A stretch of 64,000 bases of DNA from Galbula dea (taxonomy: Eukaryota > Chordata > Aves > Piciformes > Galbulidae): assembly GCA_013399015.1 (NCBI GenBank), contig VWZX01007392.1, forward strand, positions 1,814,619 through 1,878,618, read 5' to 3'. Of the stretch, positions 50,934 through 62,700 are shown piece after piece. A program made the translations under genes and the position numbers. How positions within the stretch are numbered: the first letter of the stretch is position 1; each line of letters starts with the position of its first letter. Below the pieces are notes generated by a model, which worked only from the letters and a program-made list of their open reading frames with translations, was not told the DNA's origin and ran no database searches.

Positions 50934-50959
50934 TCAGATGCAGTATTTCCAAAAGCAGG
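50934..50959 (-). CDS. UTS2B: UTS2B coding exon 5 (mature URP, 26 nt with stop)
   Basis: After the acceptor TTATCAG, CC completes Ala, followed by TGC TTT TGG AAA TAC TGC ATC and TGA, giving CFWKYCI. The six-residue disulphide ring CFWKYC shared by urotensin II and URP is intact. The coding part is so small that ORF-based methods miss it, but motif, phase and acceptor agree. Confidence 0.95.
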
Positions 50960-53900
50960 CTGATAAGGGATACAAGAGAAGGATGTTAGCATCAAAAGGA
51001 CTTTTTCCAGCTTCCCACTCTGGCCCTGGAGAAGGTTTCAAAAGCCCTATATTGAGAGAGTTGGAATGTGAAGCATTGTAGTTTCTGGGCACATCTTAAT
51101 AACCAACTTTGATTTCATATAACACTTGTATAAGCTGCTTCTTTTAGCTGCTTAGAGTGTAAATAAGGGGTCAAATAGTTGCTTCTGTGTTGCTTGATTT
51201 ATAAAAGTTTGCTTTTCCTTTTGATCTACTTCAGCAGTATCAGGAATCAACTTCTTATTTCCTGTCTACTGTCCAGCAATTTTGCTGCCTCAGAGGTGTG
51301 TGCAACATTCTTCACCTTTGGCTGACTGGAATAACAGGATGCTGACTTGGAGACTGGGTCTGGTCCCTAATTTTTTACTATTATTTTTTTTAAACTGTGC
51401 TGCTAACTTTCCTGCAAACAACATTGATCTCTGTGGGATCTTCTAAGAAGGCTAGATTAGGGAAGGATGTGCATTTTTGTGTTGGAAAAAATAGCCATAC
51501 CATCAGCATTCCCTGTTCTTTAAATCATGTAGGGGTGTCCTATTGTTAAGTATGAGAAGAGATTTCTACCTGGTTTTTGAAAGCAAGTTCTTGAGAAAAA
51601 GTTTCTCCTGAATCAACAGTGCTAATGCTGAGACACAAACACTCCTCCCAGGCTGGAAGGACTTTAGATGAAGGCAAAAATCCTCTGCTTTAATTTCTGG
51701 CAGAATCAGATTTAAACCTGGCAGAGGGAAGTATTTTTATCTACCTTTGAACCTTCCAGACTAGTGGGAGCATGAATTAGATTAGCCAAATTAATGACAG
51801 CCTCCAGGGTTGCTTATAATTTGCAGATTGTCACCTAAGGACTTAAGCTAGCCTTGTGAGAAGGGATTTCTCTTGGCTGTCTGGCAGGTTGTCAGTTTGC
51901 ACATGTACAGAGCAAGTGGCATAAGGGCAGAACTGGGGTTTTTTTTGGTTTTAGGCCAGGTTTGTCACTAGAGACCTCTGTTTTAGAACTGCCACTGCTT
52001 TATGGAGGAATCCACTGAAAGCCAGTGTGAACAACATAGTCCATGTCTTGTCAGGGGCAGCCATGCAGGAGCACTGGTGCAATATGCTCCTAAGTAAATG
52101 AATACAGACTGGACAAAGCTTGGAGACCAGCTGGGGGACCTACCAGATCTTAGCTCCCTCCATACTTGGTTGATTCCCATACCACTTTTAGCTGCTTTTC
52201 AGCAGCACAAAGAAGTGCTCCTTTTTTCTCTGTAGGGAGGCAGTGACCTTGGCAGAGGCAATGCTTGCAGTCCACATCCCTCATTATGCCTTCAGCACTA
52301 GTTTTGTGCCCAGAGGAAAACAATGGGTGCACTCTGGGGATATTTTTATAAAGAACACATCCCCTCCAAGAGGTGCACTCATTGCTCATATAATCCCATG
52401 TTCCTCTGTGAAAAGTGGGTTGCAACACTGACTGCCCCCAGTGAGGTCCTAGATGTGTAGACCTGGTGTATCTGCCCTGACAGAAGACAAGGCTGGATAC
52501 TCAGTCTTTGTCACCAGCTGTTAAACAAGCCAGACATTAACAAGAAAGGGCCAGGACTGCTAAAACAGCTGTCAACCTGTGTTTCAGTGAATTTGGGGTG
52601 TGTTTACTGTCACTGTCTTTGTTGAAGGAAGGGAGCCCTGGAGATGAGAGCTGGACAGAACAGCTGCAGGGCTCTAACCCAAAACCTACCGCGTTTTTTG
52701 GGCTGGGATGCTGAGAGACTTTCCAAGGCATAAGCCACCTCTGACCCTTTCTCAACTGAGAGCTGATCCTTCAACTTCTCCAGCTGTTTAAAAACAAACA
52801 CAACAGTGAACAAATGCACCATCACAAGCAGCTCCACAGCGTGCTAGCAAACAGGTCAGAGGTAGGAGGTACAAGCAGCATGGCTGACAGTTTCACTGGG
52901 GAGGACAGTGTCTTCCCTGAAGCAGGACCATTCCAGGAGGATCTGCCTGTGGAGTACTCACACCTCCTCATATCCTCCTCCATTAAGCTGCTTGTTTGGT
53001 GGCAGCAGTGTAGACACTGCTCTTCCACCCCAAGGTGCAAATGCCTGTGGAGAAGGGGTTGTGGAGAAGGATATTGCAGCACTAAAAGTCAAGTCTGTGT
53101 TAGAGCAGAAGGTCTCCAGGCATCCCCCTCCTGCAGCAGAGAGCATTACTTCTCTATTGCTATGGGTTGTCACTTCCTTCCCCCTAGTTCTTAATAACTT
53201 CCCTTGATTATAATGTGGAAAGTTCACAGTATTTCTTCTCCATCTGAAGCTGCTCCTTTCTAGTAGACTGGCAGCATCTACAGCCATCATTTAGACTTCT
53301 TCTCAGGCAGTGTTACTGCCAGGAAGCCAGAGGTTAATGTCCCTCAGCACTGGAGTGAGGTGCGAGGGTCAGGAACTGGCAGCCTCCTGTCTGGCATGCC
53401 ACATCATGAGTTTTCAGTCTGAAGAGCCAAGTGGAACCCAGCAGGACCTCCAGGATCCATGTGAACATCTGGACCTGGCCTGAGAAAGAGGAAAAAGGGC
53501 TTCCATTGCCTGTGGGGCTTGTGGCACAGTGGGGGTCATGTCAAGTAGGCTGCACACCTTTCCATGTTCCTGGGTGTAGGACAGGGCTTCCTTTTGCTAT
53601 CTATGTGTGTGTGTGCACTACTCATCACAGCAGGCCTCTGACCCTGGGTAGAGTCTCCCTTACTAGTAAAGAACCCAGACAAAAAATCATTCTGGATTAG
53701 GTGTTTAGTGGCTCTCCCTCTAACTTCAACCCATTATCTACTGCAGCCGGCTGATAGAATGCCTAGGAAGGTGGCATGACCTCCTCTCCTCCTTCCCTTT
53801 TCTTCCATGGAGACTTCCTTTGGAATTTATTTTTTTCCTGGTTTGGCCTTTGCTGGCCTTTAACTGGTGGCAGAGACAAGAGCTGCCTCAGCTTTTATTG

Positions 53901-56900
53901 CAGTAGTCTAGAGCCTTGCTCTCTTTTTGTCTTTTCCAGCTTGTGCAACTATTTAGCTCAGGTTCTACTTTTCTCTTTGTGTGATATATGCTTACATTAC
54001 AGCAGCGGGATGAAAAGTAGCAAGATGCAAAATATAGAACAGACTGTAAAGACAATATGAACAACTGTTTAGCTATTCATACAACAGAATGCATGTATGT
54101 CTGTGCACTTGCTCCTCTCACCTGTTCAAGTTCTTCAAATTTCTTTGCCAGCTCCCAGTCTGCAAGAAGAGAGAAAGTAACATCAGTATCTGCATTGCTT
54201 CTCAAAGCATAAATCAAAGCCAGCTTCTTAATTTAACCTCTTCAAGGACTGACAAGAAAGACCCAGTTGTCATGTAATTCCTGTCAGTGATCTTCAAATC
54301 TGTAGTAGCAGAAAGAGTGACAGACCAGTAGCCTCTCTTTCCTGAGTTCTGTGGGACTTGACCCTAATTCTCCACTACAAAGGAAGCTTCTTCATCATTC
54401 ACTAGGCTCTAGGAGAATTGGCCCAACAAGGTGACATACTGTGTGATATCAGCTCAGGTGAACCTCTTTGCTGCTTTTTGATTTTTATCCTGATAACAGC
54501 AAATCTCTAATGCTGGTTTCTCTGTAGCTGGTTTCTCTCACTAACTTTTTACACCAACACCCATTGCTTTCTTTAAGATTTGTGTATCCTCCCATGACCC
54601 ATGCAGGCAGAAGTCAGAAGACACAGATTTAGCCTACCATAACTTATTGGTTTAGAAGTCAGCAAACATCAAGACTGGCAGAGTGGAGCAACAGGAGAAG
54701 TAATAGCAGTATGTACATTGTAGGCTATGTGTGTAGATTGTAGGCTTCTGAATTTTAGGAGAGCACAATGACCTGTGGACCAGTTTCATAGGTTGGACTT
54801 AGAGATCTCAAGGCTGAGCAGTACTGTTCTAGACTGGCAAGAAATTATGCAGATGGATGAATGAACTGCCCTGAGATATCCCATCCAAGACACGAGCAGT
54901 TAGGTGCCTGTGAACAGGATCTAAAACCTTCAACTGAATTGGTAAGGACCTTGACTAGCAGTAGGTAAAGCTGCAGGAAGTGGTGGAGGATGTTAATCTC
55001 ACTTCTCTTTGGGACTGAGGTACCTTATTCCAGTCTCAAAATGATGTCAAAAACAGTTCATTTTTTTTAATAAGATAGATGAAACAGTGGAAAGCACCAT
55101 GACAAAATGAGAGACTGGACTACAGCAGTTCTCCTGGGAGGAAAATTACAAAGGAAAACACAGCTGGTTTTAAGTGCCAGGTTGGGAAAAAAATGCACTA
55201 AAATAAGAAGAAAATCCAGGAAAGACCTAAAGAATGTCTGTGCTAAGTCCCAAAAGAAATCCAGAAAATCAGCCCTGGAGCTGCCTTCTTTGTCTGCTCC
55301 TAATGTGGCAGCAGGTGACGGTCTGCATCTCCAAGGGGATTTGGGACATAATTCCCCTGATTTCAGATAAGATCTCAGCACATAGACACATGCCAGACTT
55401 TTTTTAAAAAAAAAACAACAAACCTTTGAAACTGTGCAGGAAGGTGCCAAGGAAGAGTTGCCTGCCTTCTCAGTTTCTCCTTCAAGAAGGAAACAATTGA
55501 ATTCAAAAAATCTGGAATACTTTCTGACAGATTTTCAACAGGCAAAGGAGCAGTTCCTAAGCCAATCTACTACATCAGGACTTGGTTTCAGAGATGGGCT
55601 GGGAGTCAGGAGGTGGGGGCTCTGTTCCTGGCACTGCCAGCAATGACTTCAGGCAGATTCCTTTTAAACATGTCTTTACATGTTCATAGAGTAGAGATAG
55701 CCTGGCCTGCTTATCTACAAGTCAGAAGTGTCACATGAGACATGATTATGATATTATTATTATTACTATTTTTATTGTTGTTATTATTTTTATTATTATT
55801 ATTATTCACATTTTTACCTCTTTCAGAATTTCAGGTGCATATTTTGGCTCAACTTTCCTCAAACTCTAAGCTTGGCCAGTGACTGCTATGAATAGAAAAT
55901 GAACAGTGGTTGAAATTTGGAACAGATTATCTCAGGAAGGGAGAAGGAAGTTAATTTATGGATGAAGCCTTGAGAAACTGCCTGCTGTAAATCCTCTGTC
56001 TGTGCTCTGCTCAGAGATTCATTATATTCAATTGTCTGTCATAAAATGCAGCCTTTCCTCTAGGAGTAGTAAGTGCAATAATCCATAAACCAATCATAAA
56101 AATGTTATTTCTTCAGTGCATCCCCTTTGCAAGAAGAATGCATTTGTTAGTATAAGGACTTGATTTATTTGTGTTTATTTATTTGTCCCAGGATTGTTTA
56201 ACCACTTCCTCACTGCATTAACAAGGGCCTGGGGAAGAGCACTGAGTGAGTTTAACAGAGGGATTTTCATAGCAAAACTTTTGCCAGGTCTTGTTCTCAG
56301 CTGTTTTCACATGGAAGGACAGAATCCTGCTCTGAGACCGCCACACACAGCCCAAATCCTCCCCTGGCTGTGGTGGCCATGGAATAGCTGACCCCTGTAA
56401 TCCATGTGGTGCTTTTGATCACTGTGCCTAGTGTCATAGAAAGCCCAAGTTTCTTTTCAGAAGGTCTGAGTTTAGCCACATGCAGGAGGCTTTAAAGTCT
56501 GTGTCTGTTCACAGAGCACAGAAAGGAAAAGCCTCTACATGGCCCATCTTTGGTCTCTCTGCTGCATGGTAAATGCCTATAGTTTCAACTCTTCCAGCAG
56601 TAGCAGGAGCTTAGGCTCAGACAGGAGCTTCCACTACCCTTGTCCTCGTATACATCTGATCCCAAGGGATCTTAGCCATATGCTCTGGATAAACTTGACA
56701 CTGCCCCATGTGTTCACAAGATGCTGCTGCTTTTAGTATGTCACCAAGACACTGAGATGTCTCTCAAAAGACATGGGACTGTATGGACTGTGGGTGGAGA
56801 GGTGACTCCAAAGGCTGCACCATGCCTCAGGCATAGTACACAACATCTCAGGGATAGCATGGGGGCAGGAACTCAGCAGCATCCCTTCTTGTTACTACTT

Positions 56901-59608
56901 ACATGCACACACATGCTCCCTTGCCAGTTCAGTGTTGAGTGTTTGAGGATTTAGGATCTGTGGTTTTGGGCAGCTTTACACTGTTTTGCAAATGCAGGTC
57001 CAGAAGCCCCATAATAGAGAACACCTGACACTAAATCATGTGTAGGTACCATACTGGGTACTTCCACTTTCTGAGCAGCTGGTATTTCTGAAGAACCTGA
57101 AGAGTAGGTTGTTTGCATTCATGCAAGCACAGATTCAAGAAGCTGAGCTCTCCCCTCCCCCCTTCCTCCCCACCTTACCAATATTTTTTGGTCTCTGCCA
57201 TGCAAGTCTCTTATTAAGAAGCAGAGTCAGCAGCACGTCCTCCTGATTTGTGTCTTCCTTCTCCGGAAGCACTCGGTTTTCTGCAGCATATAAAACACAC
57301 CTTTCTTGATTGCTCATGACAAAAAGCATAGACCCTCCAGCTCCCAACATTAAAACAAAAATTAAGAAGGCTGTGAAGTGGAATGAAAAAATGCCTCTCT
57401 GCACTTCATCAGGGTGGAGTTAGCTCAGGAGAAAAGGAAGATGCGTGAGCCCAGAATAACATGTCCAAGCAGTGAGAGCTGTGCAGTGAAAGGGTGCAGG
57501 ATGGGGAAGCCCTCCCTGCCAGCACTGGGCTGCTGGCCAGTCTCACTGCAGCCTCATCAGCATGGCTGGCTGCAGAGAGCCAGAGACATCACCTTGATTT
57601 CGACAGTCCTAACCTCTTCTGCAAGGTAGATGTAGCAGATGCCTCTGCAAAGCCGGACAGCAATCTACAAGATCCTCTGTTCTCAAAACTGCAGGTATTC
57701 CACCCACCCACACCACCTACCTTCCCAGGGCTTACAGAGGTGGGAACTCACACCTCACGAGGGATGATGTATGGGTACCACAGCTGAAAAGTTCTGCAAC
57801 CCCACAGTCTATTCTTGCACTCATTCAGTCTTAGGACTGCTTTATGTGGTTGCCCTTCTTATTAAAGGATTCTTCCTGAACAGAGTCAAAGTGTGGAGAT
57901 ATTTAAAGTGAGCTTCTTTATCCCCAAGAAAGACTCTTACAGCATCTGTAGGGCATGCAAAATTTTCCTGTTTTCCAGAAATAATTTCCCCAAGCAGCTG
58001 TCCTAAAGCAATTTGGATCTCTTTATGAAGCCCCTTTAGGGAGCTTTCTCTGTGGTTTTGCTTTAGTGGCTGTGGCTATGCCCTCAAATGAATGGTTGTG
58101 AAGGTTAAGTGTTCAGCAGAAACCAGCAGAAACAGTGGATGGGACTAATCAGGACCCTGAAGACTCTAAGGCCCTCAAAGCTCTGCCAAACAGACTTCCA
58201 AAATCCTCTGAAATGTCAATGTTGCATTCATCTTTGAGAATGACAGAATGGGAGCCAGACTTTACAGGGAGGGTGGTCACTCCCTAAAATTTTCAGTCTG
58301 AACACTCCTGCACCATGCTAATGGAATAGTGGAAATGCATAGAGAATCCAGGGAAAACACTAAGAAATTATGCAGAAAGGCTTATTTTCTGTTTTTCCAG
58401 GATCTTTAGGACTTTGGCTTACTCACTTCAAGGAGGTGAGAGAGGACAAAATTGTTTCATATAGCCATTAGCTCTACATAGCATATTTCATACACATGAA
58501 CCAAAACCTTGTACTAGGTTAACATTAAGCATGATCAAGAGTATGTGAGAATCAGCTCCATTACCTAAAGTCAGATAAATCTGCAGAAACAGAGGGGCCC
58601 TGGCCAAAGTGATGGTCCAAGTATTTGGCTAGACTCAACCCTACCTCATGCTGTGCCTGAAGCTGCTAGTCCTGACTGTGATCTCTAGAAATAAACCCAA
58701 GGGAGCTAGCAGAGCTACATGCTATGTAGAACTTGCAGTTAGCTTGGAGAGCTATAAACCTTATTCCTACGTCTAAAAGACAGTTAAGATTTTAAAATAG
58801 CTACTTTTAGTCATTTTTGGGGATTTGCTGCAGGAAAAAAGAACTATAAATACTCTAGTAAAAACTAAACAGAAGCAGTATTTAGATAGAGTGGCCTCAG
58901 GACTGTTGTTGTTGCCATTACAAAAATAAGTAGGTGATATAAGAGGGAAAAGTAATGTTATTTTCAAGCCTATATTTAGCTGCTTGGGTTTTTTTCCACC
59001 GCCAAGTCTCTTCAAAAAAGAAGGTTGATTGACATTTCCCTTCAGAATAAGTTCAAGCTAAGATTAATTTAAATTATGGGAGAAGAACATATAAAAAGAA
59101 GGTTTATGAATAAAAAAAAGTTCAGCAGCACCCTACGCTGACTGACATTTATGAGCTCTCAAATCTCAGATGGTACATATTGGAGTTGCTACCCTCTGAT
59201 ATTTCAAGGTTTTTCTCTGGAATTATTCTTCTGGGAGAGAAAGAGCTACACTTACCAGATTTCACCAGATCTGATATTTTTACTGATTAGCAGATCGTGT
59301 TGTATGCCCAGCTGCATACAAGGACAGCTTTACCTCAGGCTAATATGAGCAAGTCTCTGGGTAACACCCATGTTAATGGATTGTTTAGTATAGCTCAAGT
59401 TTTATTTCATTTTCTTTCACAGCTATGCAAGTGTTGCATTGGCCATGACAAGCAGCAAAGCAGAGCAAAAAGATAACCACATACCTGTGTCATCTAGTCT
59501 GAATTCCAGCTTACCTTGTAGTAAAAAAGGCTCCCCATGTGTAGATGGGACATACAGAGTCATGGTCAAGATGGTCAGCACTCCAAGGAACATCTGGACA
59601 GACCACAT
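50934..59608 (-). CDS. UTS2B: Urotensin-II-related peptide (URP) precursor, full coding span (5 coding exons)
   Basis: Minus-strand join of 59608-59515, 57280-57179, 54159-54122, 52783-52690 and 50959-50934 gives one frame of 117 codons plus TGA, against ~119 in human. The product has a signal peptide (about residues 1-25), a pro-region with TNQEDVLLTLLLNKR and LEQLEKLKDQLSVEKGSE blocks matching the family, a KKR cleavage site, and the mature octapeptide ACFWKYCI with the C-FWKY-C ring. In the known family this secreted vasoactive and neuroendocrine peptide activates the urotensin receptor UTS2R. Every intron is GT-AG. Phases run 1, 1, 0, 1 and close without a slip, which is strong support. 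Human URP ends in Val; Ile here is a conservative change. Confidence 0.93.
50960..52689 (-). other. UTS2B: UTS2B intron 4
   Basis: A 1730-base GT-AG intron that splits the first codon of the mature peptide. I see no other exon or clear repeat. Confidence 0.85.
52690..52783 (-). CDS. UTS2B: UTS2B coding exon 4 (pro-region, KKR processing site)
   Basis: Acceptor TTTAAACAG followed by LEKLKDQLSVEKGSEVAYAL, ESLSASQPKKR and the first base of the next codon, then donor G|GTAGGT. The exon ends precisely at the tribasic site that precedes the mature peptide. If the donor is ignored, the frame continues as GRFWVRALQ, which superficially resembles but is not the hormone. Confidence 0.93.
52784..54121 (-). 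other. UTS2B: UTS2B intron 3
   Basis: A 1338-base phase-0 GT-AG intron. Open frames inside it are unrecognised; a short TG run lies at about 53605-53613. Confidence 0.8.
54122..54159 (-). CDS. UTS2B: UTS2B coding exon 3 (38-nt micro-exon)
   Basis: Acceptor TTCTTGCAG, then AC completing Asp, then WELAKKFEELEQ, then CAG|GTGAGA. It is too short to stand out as an open frame. It is needed because exon 2 ends in phase 1 and exon 4 begins in phase 0, and this 38-nt exon makes exactly that conversion while supplying the family's EELxQ-LEKLKxQ junction. Confidence 0.9.
54160..57178 (-). other. UTS2B: UTS2B intron 2
   Basis: A 3019-base GT-AG intron containing the ATT microsatellite listed separately. 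The 127-codon minus frame at 55067-55450 and its + strand partner are not recognisable and lack splice support. Confidence 0.8.
55753..55806. repeat. (ATT)n microsatellite
   Basis: Mostly ATT units with scattered interruptions (ATTACTATTTTTATTGTTGT), within UTS2B intron 2. Confidence 0.9.
57179..57280 (-). CDS. UTS2B: UTS2B coding exon 2 (pro-region)
   Basis: A 102-nt exon after TATATGCTGCAG, ending ATATTG|GTAAGG. It completes Glu32 and encodes NRVLPEKEDTNQEDVLLTLL then LNKRLAWQRPKNI. The TNxExxLLxLLNK pattern aligns to the URP pro-region in mammals. It enters and leaves in phase 1. Confidence 0.92.
57281..59514 (-). other. UTS2B: UTS2B intron 1 (between first two coding exons)
   Basis: A 2234-base GT-AG phase-1 intron. 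No repeat family or extra exon is recognised. Confidence 0.8.
59515..59608 (-). CDS. UTS2B: UTS2B coding exon 1 (signal peptide)
   Basis: Encodes 31 codons from MWSVQMFLGVLTILTM through ...STHGEPFLLQ and the first base of codon 32, ending CAAG|GTAAGC. The hydrophobic stretch and the small-residue THG before EPF fit signal cleavage after residue 25, where mammalian URP has a similar VHG. An in-frame ATG ten codons upstream (59638) would give a longer leader; both have A at -3. I chose 59608 because it gives a leader of family-like length. If the transcript includes 59638, scanning ribosomes could start there. Confidence 0.85.
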
Positions 59609-59693
59609 CTTCTCCAGGTTCCCACCACCCAAAAGCATTCTTCCTTCAGGCACAGTGGAGGACTTCAATGCAACCTAGTGCCAGATGAGCTCA

Positions 59694-59701
59694 CTTTTAA
59701 G
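59694..59701 (-). promoter_or_regulatory. UTS2B: Possible UTS2B TATA-like element
   Basis: CTTAAAAG on the minus strand lies about 60 bases before the upper in-frame ATG (59638) and 90 before the chosen one. If used, transcription would start near 59670 with no upstream exon. The match is weak and a distal 5' exon is equally possible. Confidence 0.2.
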
Positions 59702-62700
59702 AGGCAGTGGATGTGCCGTGATTGCAAATGGCCTTTGGAGGAGGGGAGAAAAATATCTCTTGAGATATAATTCAACCTGTCAATATGATTCACTCCTTTG
59801 GGAGTGGACAGAACAACCCAGTAACAGATGTCAGATGGAACCTGTTCAATACATGTCATATCAGACTGATCTAAAGCATTCTGATGTTCCCACAGGCACG
59901 CACTGTCCACGCATGTTGATATACATTCCATACGTACCTACATTCACAATGTTTTCTCGGGGCTGCTGCTTTCATGGAGCTCAGACATGAGGACTCCTGC
60001 AGTAGCAAGGAAGATTTGTCTAACATACAAGCCACTGTATGCCACCAGCTTGGACAGAATCAGGTTAATGGGTTTTTGTAATTTGTCATCTCACTCCCTA
60101 ATGCCTATATTAATTAATGTGAGATACAATGAGTGCTGAAGTGGTGGGAAACAGAGGAGGCGAGCGCTTTTCATCTAACTGATTGGAGGATGCTGAGTCT
60201 GTCTTGCTCACCATGACTTATGGCTTTTTCAATAAGAAAGGCATCACATCCTATTTTGGGATTATGCCTGAGTGGAGGAGTGCAGATTTGGCAGCAGATA
60301 TGGAATGCATCAAGGATGGCCAACTCTCTTCAGTATTTTCTTGGGGAAAAAATGAAGTGGAAGGTCAGATGCTGGTTCTGGCTGCACAGCCATATTTTAT
60401 TAGTTTAGAGCTAGGCTTTGAAGCACATTACACATGTTCCATGCTCTCTCAGGTCATGACTACATCTTGGTTTGGCTTCTATTTGTTGCCTGTCCATCAC
60501 TATTGACCAGGAACCTGTACTAGTTTTTTATTACAACTTTACCGAGGCAAATGTTTTAATAGTGCTAAACTTTGTTCTTTAATTCTGTTTCCTCTGCAGA
60601 ACTGAATCATCTGTACTATACTTTGGCCAAGCTCTGACTTGTACATACACTCCTAGTGACTCACTTCTTGTGCTTTTTTGACATCACATCATGGCAGATT
60701 ACCCAACACAGCTTCATCTGAGGCTACTTTCATTTCATCTTAACGGAAAGACAGTATTATTTCCATGTTTGGGCTTTTGGCTTCTGTTCCCCACCTCTCC
60801 CTACAACTTGCTGTGCACCTTGGATAGCTATAGAGTAACTAGCCTCTTAAAATCCTTTTTAATATTTACTTTTTACTTAAAAATGGATGGAGAGAGGCTT
60901 GGATTTTTTTGCAAGAAGTGCCCATGAAAATGAATGTGATGCTTCCATTAAGCAATACTTCTCTACTGAGGAAACATTCCAAAATATTTCCTGCAGGTAT
61001 GAGATGCTCAGATATGAAATATATGATTTCTTTTCCACCTGTGTTACTCCTACCCTGGGGTGAACTTGAAAGAACAAAACCCACTACAGTCCTGTTGTTT
61101 AAAACACCCTGTAAGCATGAGAAGCCAGGAGGACCCAAAGAGGTGTTCTGGCGTGTGGCTTCTGATAGAGGTTGCTATTGTCTGGATGAAGGGGGAAAGT
61201 AAGGGGAACTAAGCACAACATGTCTTATCTCTACTGAGTAGCAGCAGGCTGTGCTAGGCTGCCTGAGGTTGTCCCCAGAGAGCTAGTGCATCTCTGCAAT
61301 GAGGTGGTTACACTGTCTTGGCCACCAAAAAGCCATATGTGCATATTAGTATGGCACTTGGTGATGGGCCGGTTAGCCTGAGTTCTGTGTGAAACTGCCA
61401 GGGCAGCTTCTGTGGAGTTTCTCTGGAGCTAGCCCAGAGAGCACTGCCTGTCTGCATGGAGTTATGTATTTGGAAAGCCCTAGTCCTTCAGCAGTTCCAA
61501 GGCTGCTGGTGGTGGGGCACTGTGCCCTCCAGACCACACTGCAGCCACTAGCTGGTAAAATTTGCTGCCTGCTGTACAGGCTGACATGGACTTGACAGCT
61601 CCCAGTGTGACCGCAGGGGAATGAGCTGCCTCTTGATTTTTCTTGTTGCAAATGTTGGGCTGAAGATGCTCAGTGTTACCTGCATCAAGGACTTCTGCAA
61701 GGATTCTCTGATGTGGTCAGTAGCCATCATATGGCAATGAGTGTGTCCATCCTTCTGTCTTTGAATGTTTCCCCTGAATTTTGCACACTTCTTTCTAATT
61801 CTATCAGCCACCCTCACTAAATCTAAACTGAAAGTAGCTTGTATATTTACTACTTTAGGTAACAGGGCCATACAGACAAGCTGTCTATGTCCTGCTAAAA
61901 ATGCTGGCTAGGACACTTTTAAGGTTCTGGAGGTCAACTTCATCCACTAGTAGAGCCAACTTTCACACTATTGTTCCTCTTTCTTGCTCATCTTCCTCTC
62001 AGTTCTCATCATTTGGCTTTTTGGCTTATTCAGAAATGCTACCTGTATTTTGGAGAACTCTCACTACAGGTCACCCAAGGGAGGGCTTAGAGGGTAGACA
62101 GATCTGGTTTGTTTTGAGGAAACTTGCATAGACAACCATTTCAGAAAGGCTGTCTTATTTCCTAGCTCTTCACTTGCTGAGACTCCATGATAGCTTCTGT
62201 ACATGCAAAATAGTGTTTTGTTGAGTGAACACCAATGCTTTGTGGATGTAAAATTGCATATGCAAAATCATGACTTGAAGTAAGAGATCTAATTGAGACT
62301 GTAGGACATATCCATCCTTCACCTTTTGGCCTGCTTGCCATCCTGCACCTTGGGAAATAGGGATGGCAAAGGTGATAGCATAGGATTTTTTTTAAATTAT
62401 TTTTTTTAATCCAGAAAAGGTTGGGTAGGTGGAAATCAGAAGATGTGATTTTTAGGTAGAAGGTTTTCTGAGTGGAATGTAGCAAACTCACCTGCTAGGC
62501 AAGAACTGCAATGATTACGTTTCCTGCTAAACTCCCTCTATCAACACCAATGTGTTGAGGTTTCATCCAGCCAGTAGTGACTGTAAATAGCTAAGAATCA
62601 GCCAAGGTGCTTCATCACTACCTGCCACATTTATTAGGCTTCTTATGCCTCCATTGTGTGGCCTTGCAGGCAGATCTCTGCCCAGAACTGCGTAACGTAC

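Noticed and set aside
52610..52837. Open frame extending UTS2B exon 4 past KKR as GRFWVRALQ
   Set aside because: A strong GTAGGT donor sits right after KKR, and the true CFWKYCI exon with a matching phase is found at 50934-50959.
55067..55450. 127-codon minus frame in UTS2B intron 2
   Set aside because: No recognisable domain and no compatible splice sites; both strands are open here, which fits chance.
59609..59668. UTS2B start at 59668 (MKSST...)
   Set aside because: The triplet there is TTG, not ATG. The real in-frame ATG choices are 59638 and 59608.
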